A model generated the notes under the pieces. That model was not told the DNA's origin and made no database searches. It was given only the letters and a program-made list of their open reading frames with translations. A DNA stretch of 64,000 bases, from positions 59,192,084-59,256,083 of the forward strand of contig CM062296.1 in assembly GCA_031216915.1 (NCBI GenBank), in the 5' to 3' direction. Within the stretch, counting starts at the first letter, position 1. Every line of letters begins with the position of its first letter. Of the stretch, positions 8,867 to 18,924 are shown in pieces. This stretch comes from Pictodentalium vernedei. Taxonomy: Eukaryota > Mollusca > Scaphopoda > Dentaliida > Dentaliidae. Both the position numbers and the translations under genes were made by a program.

Positions 8867-10493
8867 TCCTCTTATCTTACGTTAACTCGTCATTAATAGC
8901 CGCCATTGTGTGCCCAATATTAAAGAAACAAGACGATCTATGCGCGCACTATTTTCGGATATCCGCCAGAACAAAATTAAAAAATCATAGCCTAGTTATC
9001 TGATATGAATGACGTTCGGCTGAAGGTCGATCACAAAATTATCATGATCGGCAAATGTTTTGCCCAGACATTGGTCGGGGTGGTCGTGCGGCTCCAGCGC
9101 CCCTGTGAAGATAGCCGATACCGTGGCTATTTGTTTTGGTCACGTTGACCAATCAGAAGACGCGATGCATACTGATACAGGGACAAGTTTACTTCAACTA
9201 TCAACCAGAGCTGTCGCGAAAGCAATTTTCATTAACAGCTCGTCAAAATACATTTTGCTGGGAGCGATCATAATTCTCGAAGTTCAGTAAAAGTCTGGGG
9301 ACGTAAGAACCGATGTTATAAGTTGTCACTCATAGAGTAGAGTTACCACCCGAACACTCAAAGAATAGTGAAATTCAAAAATCACAATGGGATGTTGAGT
9401 ACCGGGTGGGGGAGATTGAGAGCTGTTTGACACACTGTCGGAAAGTGCTCTGTAACCCCCCCCCCCCCCCCCCTCCAACAGTGGTTTCTACAGCAATTCC
9501 ACATCAAATAACATTCTGCCGAGACCGATCATAGGCATTCAGTGCATTTGTATTATTCTCGAAGTTCAGTACATTTCTGGGCACCTAAGGACCGATCATA
9601 TAAATTGCCACTCATGGAGTGGAGTTACTACCCGAACAATCAATGAGTAGTAGAATTCAAGAATCAAGTTATAAATTGGGAGTACCGGATGGGGGCAGAA
9701 TTTGAGTTGTGTGACACATCGCTGAAAAGTGCTCTCCCCAGCATTGGTCCACACGACAGTTCAGCACCAAATAACATTTTGCTGAGGGCGATCAGAGGCA
9801 TCTAATATATTTGCAATATTCTCGAAGTACAGTAAATTTCTGGGCACCCCTGAACCGATGATATAAGTTATCACTCATGGAGTGGAGTTACCATCCGAAC
9901 AATCAAAGAATAATAAAATTCAAAAATCACACTAGGAATTGAAGTACCAGGTATGGGGCTAAATGTGGGTTTTGTGACTCGCTGTTGGAAAGTGTTCTGA
10001 GAGCTTCCTCCTACAGCGGTTCACACAGCAGTTTAACATTAAATAACATTCTGACGAGGGTGATCATGGGCATTCAGTACATTTGCCATATCTCGAAGTT
10101 CAGTAAATTTCTGGGCATCTGCGGGCCAATAATTTAGTTTATCACTCAAGGGGCGAAGTTACCACCCAGACAATTATAAAATAATTGAATTAAAAAAATC
10201 GCATTAGGATTTGGAGCACAGGGTGGAGGCAGAATGTGAGTTGTGTGAGTACTGGGTTGGGGCAGAAAATGAGTGATTGAAAGTGTTCGATAAGCTACCT
10301 CCTTCAGTGGCCCACACGACAGTTTAACTTCAGTTAGCAATCTACAGAGAGCGATCACGACCATCCAGTACACTGACAGTCTATTTAAAGTTTAGTAAAT
10401 CACTGACTACCTGAAAAGTGATGATATATTTTGTCACTCATTAAGCGCGGTTTCCACCCGAGCCGCCGAAGAATAGATGAATTAAAAAATAAT

Positions 10494-11225
10494 TTTAATC
10501 ATTTGCCCCGCCTCTGCGTTTGATTGGTTGAAAGCATACAGTGTGAAAGTCGTCAAAATCGTATAAACCAAATCACGTCAAGATTTGGAATGTCTACACG
10601 TTCGCCCATCCGATCCAACTTTGAAGACTATGGAAGTCCCGCCCACTCAATCCAATTGTCACCGTGAGGGCGTGGCGGCAGACTGATAGATGGATAACAA
10701 GCTTGTAAACAAAGAGCAATGATCGATTTTTCATCGCCTCCAGTCAGCGAGAATATAATGATAATTTATCGGGAACAATTGAATTTAATAAAATATACCG
10801 AAGTGGGAGACGAATAAAAGATCATACACCCAAACATGATTTTGGGAGAACTTAAAAAAAATGTTTTTAATGATATTGTTACGTGATTTGATAAATATCT
10901 GTCGTCTGCGATCGAAAATCAGAACAACAAACAATTTGACAATGATTGACGTGACCTGTTTGTGGCACACTTTCCTGAGTTTGACTGTTGTCTTTTGCGA
11001 AAATTAAAAGTTTTTCGTTCACGTACACATAGTTTTTATATTTTAATATTACAGCCGGATTAAATTATAAGAAATAACTTGTTTTTCTTCGGTTTATGCG
11101 ATATAAACCGAAAATTTTCAGCACAAGCTTAATCATAACTCGCTACGCGAGTTATGAAGCTTGTGTTGAAATTTTTCGGTTTATATCGCATAAACCGAAG
11201 GAAAACACAACAGTTATTTCTTAAA
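10494..11225 (+). mobile_element. 0.73-kb non-autonomous element, copy 1, inside the array
   Basis: Begins near TTTAATCATTTGCCCCGCCT and ends after GGAAAACACAACAGTTATTT. It is nearly identical over its length to 63342-64000, apart from the tail and small indels, so it is a mobile or duplicated unit. It has no long ORF. The 3' part is a compound hairpin (11088-11220): GAAATAACTTG arms, the self-complementary CGGTTTATGCGATATAAACC block appearing twice, and an inner palindrome around AACTCGCTACGCGAGTT. Copy 2 has only one hairpin core. Terminal repeats and a target duplication were not identified, so the class is unknown. Confidence 0.75.
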
Positions 11226-11246
11226 TAACAAATAAATTGGCGTATC

Positions 11247-11284
11247 GGGGGGGGGGGGGGGGAGTCGGGGGGGGGGGGGGGGGG
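11247..11284. repeat. Twin poly(dG) tracts (16 G and 18 G)
   Basis: G runs at 11247-11262 and 11267-11284 separated by AGTC. They lie at the junction where the tandem array resumes after the inserted element. Confidence 0.95.
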
Positions 11285-11671
11285 CGGGGCGGAATATGAG
11301 GTGTTTGACCCACTATTGGAAAGGGCTCTGAAAGTTCTCTCCAATAGTGGTTCGCACAACATCAAGTAACATTTTGCTGAGAGCTGTCAAGGGAATCCAA
11401 TACATTGGCATTATTTTCGATGTTCAGTAAGATTCTTGGGACCTATGATGTATGATGCCACTCGAGGAGTAGAGTTGTCACCCGAACAATCATAGAATAA
11501 TAGAATTCAAAGATCACATTAAAATTTGGTTTACCGGGGGGTGAATGAGAGTTGGGCGACATACTGTTGGAATGTGCTCTGAAAGGTCCCTCCAACAGTG
11601 GTTCACACAACAAATCAAGTCCGGTATATCGGTAGTATTCAGGAAGTTAAGTAAAATTTCTGGGCATCTAA

Positions 11672-12238
11672 AAACCGGTGATATAAATTCTCAGTCATGG
11701 AGTGGAGTTACCTCCCAACAATCAAGGAGCCCCAATTATAAATATTTATATATATTTACCTTATTAAAGTTTCCCGTAAAGTCGGGGACGATTTATTTAA
11801 CAAAATCTTCTTTGCAACTTATGGTAGTTTACGGGGGAAAGAAATGACTGTTTCCTTGTTCTGGCTTAACACACAGCCAATGTACAACTAAGATTAAATT
11901 ATATTGTGCTTGTTCTGGCTTAACATACAGCCAATGTACAACTAAGATTAAATTATATTATGCTTACTAGTTTTGGGTGTTACGTATCAAAGTACCCGGT
12001 GATATAAATTCTCACTCACCGAGTGGAGTTATCACCCCCACAGACAAGGAACCCCGATTATAAATATTTATATATATATATAGCTTATTAAGGTACCTGT
12101 AAAGTTGGGGACGATTTATTTAACAAAATCTTCTTTGCAACGTTTGGTAATTAAAAAAGGAAAGAAATAAGAACTGTTTCCTTGTTCTGGCTAAACACTC
12201 AGTCGATGTAGAACTAAGATTAAATTTTATCATATGAC
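11672..12238. repeat. About 310-bp direct duplication with an inner 62-bp duplication
   Basis: GTGATATAAATTCTCA, then GAGTGGAGTTA, AATTATAAATATTTATATAT, GTCGGGGACGATTTATTTAA and CAAAATCTTCTTTGCAAC occur at about 11678-11820 and again at about 11998-12140. Within the first copy the phrase GTTCTGGCTTAACA plus CAGCCAATGTACAACTAAG is itself doubled (about 11859 and 11921). It continues the 270-bp array in a more derived form. Confidence 0.8.
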
Positions 12239-12322
12239 TCGTCCGTTTTGTTCACTTTAAAACATTTGATATTTTGTTTTCATATTAATCAGTGATAAAT
12301 AAATCCTGCCGTCAATTTCATT

Positions 12323-12488
12323 GGTCAATTTCAAAACTAGACAATTTGATTGGCTAAACAAAATACAACTGGGCCACATTTTCATAATTTGCATAATTAG
12401 AGTTGGCAGCTTTCAGTGGTCAATTTCAAAACTGGACAATTTGATTAGCTAAACAAAATACAACTGGGTCACATTTGCATAATTTCAG
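12323..12488. repeat. Two 95-bp tandem units
   Basis: GGTCAATTTCAAAACT, then GACAATTTGATT, GCTAAACAAAATACAACTGG and CACATTT occur at 12323 and again at 12418. A simple tandem duplication. The preceding stretch 12239-12322 has no visible feature. Confidence 0.8.
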
Positions 12489-12540
12489 TAGGGAGAATTT
12501 ACGTTATGTGTCCTATTTGTGGAGGGTTATATTGTATTAA

Positions 12541-12783
12541 TCTTTTACCTAACGTAACGGCAAAAACCGTCTCGCGCAATACAAGAAAAACGCCATTAAT
12601 TTTTTTTTATATTTTCACTTTTTGCTTCCAAAACATAGGTTATGACCTCTCATTGGAACTAGCGTGTCGCGCTCGTACCAATGAGGGGCCATAGCCTATG
12701 TTTTGGAAGCAAAAAATGAAAATTTTTAGTTATACGAGGATGTTTTTTCCAAGTGCCGTCTGCAACTCAAGTTAGGTGATGGG
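12541..12783. mobile_element. 243-bp TTAA-flanked palindromic MITE, copy 2
   Basis: TTAA at 12537-12540 and 12784-12787. Ends TCTTTTACCTAACGTAACGG and, inverted, AGTTAGGTGATGGG. The core palindrome is GCTTCCAAAACATAGGTTAT, then ACCTCTCATTGGAAC and inverse. It shares ends and layout with 1619-1862 and 59313-59554 but is more diverged. Confidence 0.82.
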
Positions 12784-12839
12784 TTAAAAAGTCATACTAA
12801 GTGGCTAATTTGTGAGTGTGTGTGTCATATGATAAATAG

Positions 12840-12967
12840 AATATGAAATGAGTGTTTCTCTCATACAATATTTATGAAACTCGTCCGAATTTTCCGTTTG
12901 GGCGAGCCTCTAAATTTTTTACCCTCGTTTCATAAATATTATATGAGAAAAACACCCATTCCATATC
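12840..12967. repeat. Inverted repeat, 128 bp
   Basis: GAATATGAAATGAGTGTTTC, then ATACAATATTTATGAAACTC pairs with CGTTTCATAAATATTATATG and AAAAACACCCATTCCATATC. Imperfect; loop about 12890-12920. It directly precedes a repeated phrase, TATATTATGCTTACTAGTTT (12973), which also occurs at 11953. Confidence 0.7.
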
Positions 12968-13005
12968 CTGTATATATTATGCTTACTAGTTTTTGGTGTT
13001 ACGTA

Positions 13006-13772
13006 TTACCATTTTAATTTTGAGACTAATTGGTCATACTCATTCTCGTTGGGAATGCGCTTAACAAAATTGGTTTTAAGCTTCACAAAAACCACACCAT
13101 CATAAGTCCATGTACTGTCAATCTTAGTATCTTTCAGTAGGCGTCGACATTTGGCGGCAATTCTTGAACGTGCGGCAGTTAAATGTTCGTTGATGAAGAC
13201 GTTTCGCATTGATGAGTCATTTCTTAGCAAACGCTTGTATCGATAGAAGCGGTCGCGAACTCTTTGGGTTGAAAACTTTACGAGCAATGTTCTTGGAGCA
13301 CTAGGACCGCCAGATGCACGCGATTGACGTTGAATATCGGCCCGAACCAGTGGGCCAGATCTATGGCTTCTTTCGATTTCATCCAACTTAAGTGATATCT
13401 TCATATAGCCAGACCAAGGACAAGTTTGTCAGTGTTTTCCCCAGGATTTTCAGGAATACCACATATACGCAACGAACAACGCATTCCATACTGCTTAAGA
13501 TCCTCAAGCCCTGTCTCCAGATCGTTAATTTGTTTATCTTTCTCACCTACTTTCCTCTCAAGGTGTGAAACTTTGTCAGTTAACTCATCGAAACGTGAAC
13601 TAATTATAGAGGAAAATAGAGGAAAACATACTTTCAAAACTCTTTTGGGCACCAGGATGCTGCATGGCGATAACAATGCACCACCAGACGCCATGATGTC
13701 AGTTTCTGTACCTGTACTGTGCCCAAGTGGTGAATCAAGACTACTGAACACAAACGACGAGCTGTGGTCCAC
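13006..13772 (-). pseudogene. LINE ORF1-like protein: coiled coil plus RRM-like domain, frameshifted
   Basis: Minus-strand remnant of the ORF1 RNA-binding protein used by several LINE groups to package element RNA. The first frame (13772-13401) has a heptad-like coiled coil, FDELTDKVSHLERKVGEKDK plus QINDLETGLEDLKQ, then the typical junction YGMRCSLRICGIPENPGENT. A frameshift near 13401-13404 passes into a second frame (13404-13006) with LKLDEIERSHRSGP, APRTLLVKFSTQRVRDRFYR, SMRNVFINEHLTAARSRIAA and DSTWTYDGVVFVKLKTNFVK, which match the RRM and C-terminal basic domain of L1-ORF1p-like proteins. A stop near 13006 ends it. No ORF2 follows downstream on the minus strand; the region below 13006 is a different repeat. 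Confidence 0.8.
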
Positions 13773-13805
13773 GCCCGTCCTTAACCTTCTTGATATCTAG
13801 ACAAT

Positions 13806-13808
13806 GAC

Positions 13809-13867
<59 letters not shown>

Positions 13868-13965
13868 TTGGTGTTTAAGGTCATATACTAATGCATACTG
13901 GCTTATCATGACCGCGACAATTTTACGGGTGGAGGAAGCCGGAGTACCCGGTTGACAATCACTTA
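13806..13965 (-). mobile_element. 5'-truncated SINE 3' end with AATA-type tail
   Basis: On the minus strand this reads GGGTACTCCGGCTTCCTCCA, then CCCGTAAAATTGTCGCGGTC, ATGATAAGCC, ATATGACCTTAAAC and an (AAAT)n tail, seen on the plus strand as (TTTA)n at about 13809-13869. It matches the 3' 110 bp of the complete SINE at 49208-49576. The promoter-bearing tRNA part is missing, the usual result of incomplete reverse transcription. Confidence 0.82.
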
Positions 13966-14030
13966 GAAAGGAACTATCGTCCAATACCCTTAGTTGCTTA
14001 TTTGTTTCTGTAATCTTTTAAATAATTTAA

Positions 14031-14271
14031 CCCTTTAACCAACGGAGACGATATCAAAATTTATTACTTTAAATATTACTTTTTAAATTTTTTAAAAAAA
14101 TTTCAACAAAACCATGTCAAGCGGCCCCTCATTGGAACGAGCTCGACGAGCGCGTTCCAAAGAGGGGTCACATGATATGGTTTAGTTGACATTTTTCGAA
14201 AAATAATATTTTTTCAGCTGCTGAATTTGCATATTACGCGGACGGATGCGAGCGATTCGGTGGGTAAAGGG
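14031..14271. mobile_element. 241-bp TTAA-flanked MITE, copy 3 (variant core)
   Basis: TTAA at 14027-14030 and 14272-14275. Ends CCCTTTAACCAACG and, inverted, GGTGGGTAAAGGG. The palindromic core is GGCCCCTCATTGGAACGAGC and an imperfect inverse, but the arm that reads CATAGGTTATGA in the other copies is replaced by AAACCATGTCAAG. So the ends and the length are kept while the middle has changed. Confidence 0.82.
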
Positions 14272-14387
14272 TTAAGATACTCAAGGCCATATGAGATATT
14301 TTAATTATAGATTAATTCAAAGATAGAAGTCAGGAACAACAGTTTCCAGGAGTTTTCACAAGACCTTCTCTACATGACTGTACATTT

Positions 14388-14580
14388 AAGGAATGATCGT
14401 TTCTTTTTGTCTATTTCTTGAGTTATGAACCCCCAAAAAACAAAGTCCAAACTGTGTAAATGGGCGTAGCCCATTTACACAGTTTGGACTTTGTTTTACG
14501 CCCCCATTTACACAGTTTGGGACTTTGTTTTTTGGGGGTTCATAACTCAAGAAATAGACAAAAAGAAACGATCATTCCTT
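14388..14580. repeat. 193-bp palindrome with inner duplication
   Basis: AAGGAATGATCGTTTCTTTT, then GTCTATTTCTTGAGTTATGA, ACCCCCAAAAAACAAAGTCC pairs with its exact inverse ending at 14580. The centre holds GTAAATGGGCGTAGCCCATT and a second copy of TTTACACAGTTTGG on the right arm, so the right side has an extra 35-bp repeat. A long foldback; no target duplication was read. Confidence 0.85.
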
Positions 14581-15549
14581 ATAATTAAACGTTCGCGACC
14601 CAAATAAATAAATAGTGTTAGTCGTCCTCCACTTCAGCGAGCAAAGACTTAAAAACTAAAACTGGTAGACATATCATTTTTCTGGCATAAAAGAGGGCGC
14701 ATATTATTGAAATGCAGGTAGCAATTGACACACATTCCAAGTCAAATGCACTTATGTCATTAATTTTTTTATTGACCAATGAATTACGTAATGCAAAGAA
14801 AACGTCATAAGCCACGCCTCCCTCAAATTTCATTCAATTGTTCACTTCTCGTAAAAGTTACGTTCCGTGGTAGGTGGAAAGTAGGCCATCAGTATTACAT
14901 TGTGTTTTGGTTTTGACCGTTTCCCGAGAACTGAAAAACACAGTTTGTAAAAAGTGGAGTTAGATATAAAGCCAAATATTCTTCCTCAAATACAAAATCA
15001 TTTTGATTTCCAAAAATTTCATTCAAATTAGCAATGTCAAAATTGCCGTATTCGTCGTGACCAGCCATTGTTTACAATCGATTTGGGTAAAACGATGAAC
15101 GCAGACGATCACCCAGTGTGCGTAAAAATTGAAATGTCAAATAAATGCAGCCGTGAAGAAAAAGAAAAATTGACCCACCACGGTCATTTAAATAATTTTA
15201 TAAATAATTTCATGGTGATAAATTAGTAATATAAATTTATTTTTCTTTTTCACATTTAGAACGTGGCTAGTGTTCTAACTTCTATTGATTGGAACACCAT
15301 GTTGCCAACTCCGAAGACTGGTATTTTAGGGGCGTGGCTGGGGGCGGACCTAATTGTGTTTTTTTCGGTTCATTGAGTTATGAAAAGAAAAAACAGAATC
15401 GTGTGAGCCAATCCGTTTTATCTGAAAACCCCATGAACCGATATAAAGTTTAATTATGACTAAGTGAACAGATCACATCTGACAACTCCACATTGAGTGA
15501 GCACAACAACACAATTGTAACACAACAGAAACACAAAGAGACCGAGAGT
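14581..15549. other. No recognisable gene
   Basis: AT-rich sequence without a long frame or repeat. On the minus strand an ATTAAA hexamer lies at about 15450, which may serve the exon proposed just above it. The phrase GGGGCGTGGCTGGGGGCGG (about 15329) is an isolated GC-rich patch. Confidence 0.35.
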
Positions 15550-15623
15550 TCAGTCAACCGTTTCCAGATCATCTTCTTTAATAACTTCTTTGATGGCTCG
15601 AAACTGAAACAACTTGTCACAGC
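15550..15623 (-). CDS. Possible lone terminal coding exon
   Basis: On the minus strand a good-looking splice acceptor, TTTGTATTTCAG, ends at 15624. It is followed by a 74-base frame reading CDKLFQFRAIKEVIKEDDLE then TVD and a TGA at 15550-15552. The composition (charged, no low-complexity, no repeat relatives in the window) is unlike its surroundings. An ATTAAA hexamer follows about 100 bases downstream. No preceding exon was found up to the LINE at 15.9 kb, so it could belong to a gene with a long intron, be a dead exon, or be chance. I do not recognise the protein. Confidence 0.3.
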
Positions 15624-15935
15624 CTGAAATACAAATTTACATTTTCCTCACAATCTTGGCTCCACACGTTCTGTCTTTCCAACCACAGAATACCTAGCAC
15701 TAAATACTTCAATTCTCGATTAAACCCTCATATCAACAAATCACTAAAATTTACATTTTTCCTCCTCCCGAAGAGAGAGTAAAAATTAAAGTCCAGCCAT
15801 TCAGGTCTGCGCAGTCTGATGAATAACATTGGTTAACTCGATTAACCTTGGTTAACTCCAATTACTTTAATGCTCAGTGGGTCACTTCCTTTGTTACGTT
15901 TATTCACCCCATTTCCAAAATACGTTCGAACTCGA

Positions 15936-15952
15936 CCCCCCCCCCCCCCCCC
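15936..15952. repeat. Poly(dC) tract, 17 C
   Basis: Uninterrupted C run at the left end of the LINE endonuclease fragment. The 310 bases before it (15624-15935) show no feature other than the proposed intron side of the exon. Confidence 0.95.
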
Positions 15953-17145
15953 AACCCTGTCATTCCTATCGTCCTAATAAGACTGCTATTTCACCCTCTC
16001 CGATTATCGTCTTTAATCTCATTTACTTTATTTCGCGCTTGTTGGTATTCTTCCTTTGCTACCGTGGCCTCGTTGCTTTCCTCCCCCTTAAGTTTTCTAC
16101 TTCTCCTGCATGCAGCACATTTAGCTTTTCTACCCCTTTATGGCCCTTTTCAGTTCTTTGTTCACGCTGTACCCAAGTTCCCGTGTTGGCACCGTAATCT
16201 TTCCCACACTTTCCTTCCTTGCCTCCACTAGGCTCGCAACTATGGCGTCGGCCATCTATTGGACACTGGCCGTCTTGTGTACGGTTGCAAGGTTTGGTTT
16301 AAATTTTTCTTCGAACTCCGCCCACTCAGCAATCTTTTTGAGTTCCCAAATCTCCTTGAAGCTTCCTTTGCTTTTACTAGGTTTTTTGGCCCTGATCGTC
16401 ACTGTAATCAAGTTGTGATCACTATCCACCTCCATTTTACCCTCATCATCCACTTCTACCCCTATCACCCCTCGATAAATTAATATCTGTGAGAATGCAG
16501 TCGATTTTTAATTTTGCTTCGTTTCTCTCCCAGGTCCATTTCCCCTTACACCTCGCGTCCCTGTTCAGAATCTTCAGACCGAGCTCATTTGTAAAGTTCA
16601 ACAGCTTCCTTCCATTCCTGGTGACTTTCTTGTCTCCACCCTCTATGCCTTCTTCCTTATCACCTATGTGTCCATTAAAGTCTCCCATCAGAATTAAACC
16701 GAGCCTCCCTGTTTTCTAGTTCTGTGATACTGGACCTTAGTGTTGAGTATATTGAGTCATTCCCCGCGGATTTCCTTCCCTCCACCCCACAGTACACAAT
16801 CCCAAGGGCAATACTTTTGTTTCTTAGACTGATCTTTACCCATGCAATTTCCTTCAATACCTCATCCGAGGCGCTGACATCTTCCAGATCTGTGATTAAC
16901 GACGGATTTAAATCCTCTTTGATGTACATGCCTACCTCTCCCTTCTTTTCTGGTCTTCCGTTCTCCCTTCACCTATCCACACACACCCCCTTACTTGCTC
17001 TACCCGTTCCTCGTGTCTTACCCACGACTCACTTAAGCCCATGGCATCAAGGTCCTCTACCTAGATCAATGTAGCAATTTCACTTACTTTCCGGGGAGAC
17101 CCTGAATGTTGCTATAACGCACTTTCAGGATACCGAGATTCATTG
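15950..17145 (-). pseudogene. LINE endonuclease and linker, inverted 5' part
   Basis: Minus-strand EEP endonuclease with several frameshifts. In order from about 17145 down: LKVRYSNIQGLPGK, VEDLDAMGLSESWV (third frame), GVGMYIKEDLNPSL, EIAWVKISLRNKSIALGIVY, SIYSTLRSSITELEN, then MGDFNGHIGDKEEGIEGGDK (the GDFN motif), KGKWTWERNEAKLKIDCILT and MEVDSDHNLITVTI (the SDH motif). After it comes a linker, IKGRKAKCAACRRSRKLKGE and EEYQQARNKV. Both endonuclease hallmarks are present, but the protein needs at least three frame changes. It lies directly upstream of an oppositely oriented C-terminal LINE piece, as expected for a 5' inversion. Confidence 0.8.
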
Positions 17146-17539
17146 GCTTCCACCTACTGGTCCCATTGTTTTCTGGCGCTAGCCTTGGTAAACTTATTCT
17201 GTCCCACTCGCTCTTGTTTACCACGCCTGTATACTTTCCTCTGGCCTCCCACCCCGCTCCTCTCTAAAAAGGCTCCACTACCCGCAGAATTTTATCCCTC
17301 AATATCCGTTTTCCCATCCTGCTAAGATGCATTGGGTGACTTGAAAATGTCAGTTATATTTGAATTTATGCCAAGATGTCATCAATTGTGAATTATCTTA
17401 GTTATGATTTTAAAAAATAGAACCCTTTTTTCAAAACATATCGAGCTTTTTCCCAACATGGTCCAAGTGAGGGAGCTGATAGTAAAATACACATTAGAGA
17501 TCTCGAACCTAGACGTTGGGGTATATCAGGGTAAAAAAA

Positions 17540-18030
17540 TGGGAGATGGTAACCTTAATTGGCGAGAGAAGGTCAAATCAAAGAGGTCTTTGGGTGGCCT
17601 GCGTGACAAAGAGAAGCTTGGTTTTGAAGAGTACCTTGATGGCACATTTGGGGAGGAGGGGGGGGGGTACTGTTGTTCAAGCTGAGGTCGTGGACCCCGG
17701 AGCTGAGGGGAGAAATTGGGAAAAACAGTGGAAAGGAGTTTCAGATGTGTAGTTTGGGCGTGATGGAAACACTGGAACACTTTCTTCGAGAATGCCCAAA
17801 ATACCAGTCTAAAAGAAAAACATTCACTGGGAGCATTATGGGGAAGTGGGAGAGAATGAAGGACATGTGGTTAGTGAGAGACTCAAAAGGGATGGTTGAT
17901 ACGCTAATCGGTGAGATTGGGAAAAATTTGGCAAGGAATGTCATCAAACAGTTCGTCTCCGAGACTCCGAGTGTTGGGAGGAGAGAAGAAGGGTGGGAAT
18001 AGGGAGGTAGTTGGTGGTACACGGGTAATC
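17540..18030 (+). pseudogene. LINE ORF2 C-terminal fragment with zinc-knuckle-like motif
   Basis: Plus-strand piece reading NWREKVKSKRSLGGLRDKEK, LGFEEYLDGTFGE, then after a frameshift at the G run (17651-17667) FKLRSWTPELRGEIGKN, QMCSLGVMETLEHFLRECPK and YQSKRKTF, then MGKWERMKDMWLV. C..(5-12)..ETLEHFLxxCPxY is the usual Cys/His block near the end of non-LTR ORF2 proteins; here the first Cys pair has lost one cysteine. It ends near 18000 and is followed by AT-rich sequence. Together with 15950-17145 it may be one insertion. Confidence 0.7.
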
Positions 18031-18924
18031 AAGGCCTTCTCATCCGAGAACCGCGACAAATCAGCGGCCAGCCAAAGTGTTATTATTATTTTTATGCAGT
18101 TATATAAGTTACAGTAGGTGTGGATCCAACAGAAATCTGCAAGCTTATACGAGGTTGCTTCCACCAGTAAAACATTTGAACATAAAACAGCCGATATGAC
18201 AGGTACGCATACAATCAAAGTCTCCGTCCAAACTCTAAAATGGTGAATTTATCATTACACTTTCAAAGTATATTTACGATTTGATAGTAGGTTAGGTACA
18301 GAGGAAAATAAGTTATATTTGTATATGATGAACAGTGAAAAGAAGAACAAAATGTAGAAAAATGGAAGAAAAGACTTACTGATTATAATGGGTATAAATA
18401 GGCGCACGTTGATGAACCACCTCCATACTATATTTCGTGTCAATTGAGGTGCCTGTACAATTTTCGCTTTTTACGATAGTTCATCTTTGGTAAATGACTT
18501 TCATTAATGTCTTTCAGGAAGTACTGACTGCTAACTCTGGTACGAAACATAAGAATAAGAATGTCCGATTGAGTCAATTGTATTCAAATAGGCATATATG
18601 TTTCCTTCCAAAGGAAAAGCCAGCAATTTCAAAAAGCTCAATGTACATTCTTACCATTTTCAGTGACAAACAAGAACTACAATCCAGCCTCTGAGTTGCC
18701 TCGTTTCCCTAACGAGGAGTCAACATTAACCCAGTCCCTCGCCGGCGTATTTCTCCCTCAACCTTCTTCTCAATCTCCCTGCATTCAGTGAAAAACTATT
18801 TCAAAACTGAATAAATAAACTGATTATCCTCTAATCTGTCCGGTCTCTTTCTAATAAATTGCCAATACTTTGTAGCTGGTGTAGATTCAGGGACGTTTCC
18901 GCAGGAGGTGGGTGAATGGGTATA
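18031..18924. other. No recognisable gene
   Basis: A frame at about 18494-18694 (plus) is preceded by TTAATGTCTTTCAG, which resembles a splice acceptor, but the encoded peptide (EVLTANSGTKHKNKNVRLSQ and onward) has no family features I can see. AATAAATAAA occurs at about 18811. Not strong enough to call. Confidence 0.3.

Larger units (their letters stand above)
9230..11745. repeat. Tandem array, about 270-bp units, split by an insertion
   Basis: Diverged tandem units sharing ATTCTCGAAGTTCAGTAAAT, then ATTTCTGGGCACC, GTTATCACTCATGGAGTGGA, GTTACCACCCGAACAATCAA and a stretch near GTTCACACAACAG. The anchor GAAGTTCAG recurs near 9279, 9561, 9824, 10095 and 10387, and after the insertion near 11418 and 11643. 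Spacing varies from about 224 to 292, with high divergence, so the array is old. A C18 tract lies at 9456-9473. The unrelated element at 10494-11225 interrupts it. No coding frame is conserved across units. Confidence 0.85.

Noticed and set aside
15848..17325. Plus-strand frames with hydrophobic peptides (e.g. 15848-16231, 16140-16418)
   Set aside because: They are antisense shadows of the minus-strand LINE endonuclease with GDFNGHIG and SDH motifs.
18494..18694. 66-codon plus-strand frame after an acceptor-like site
   Set aside because: No domain, no downstream donor or polyadenylation support that distinguishes it from chance.
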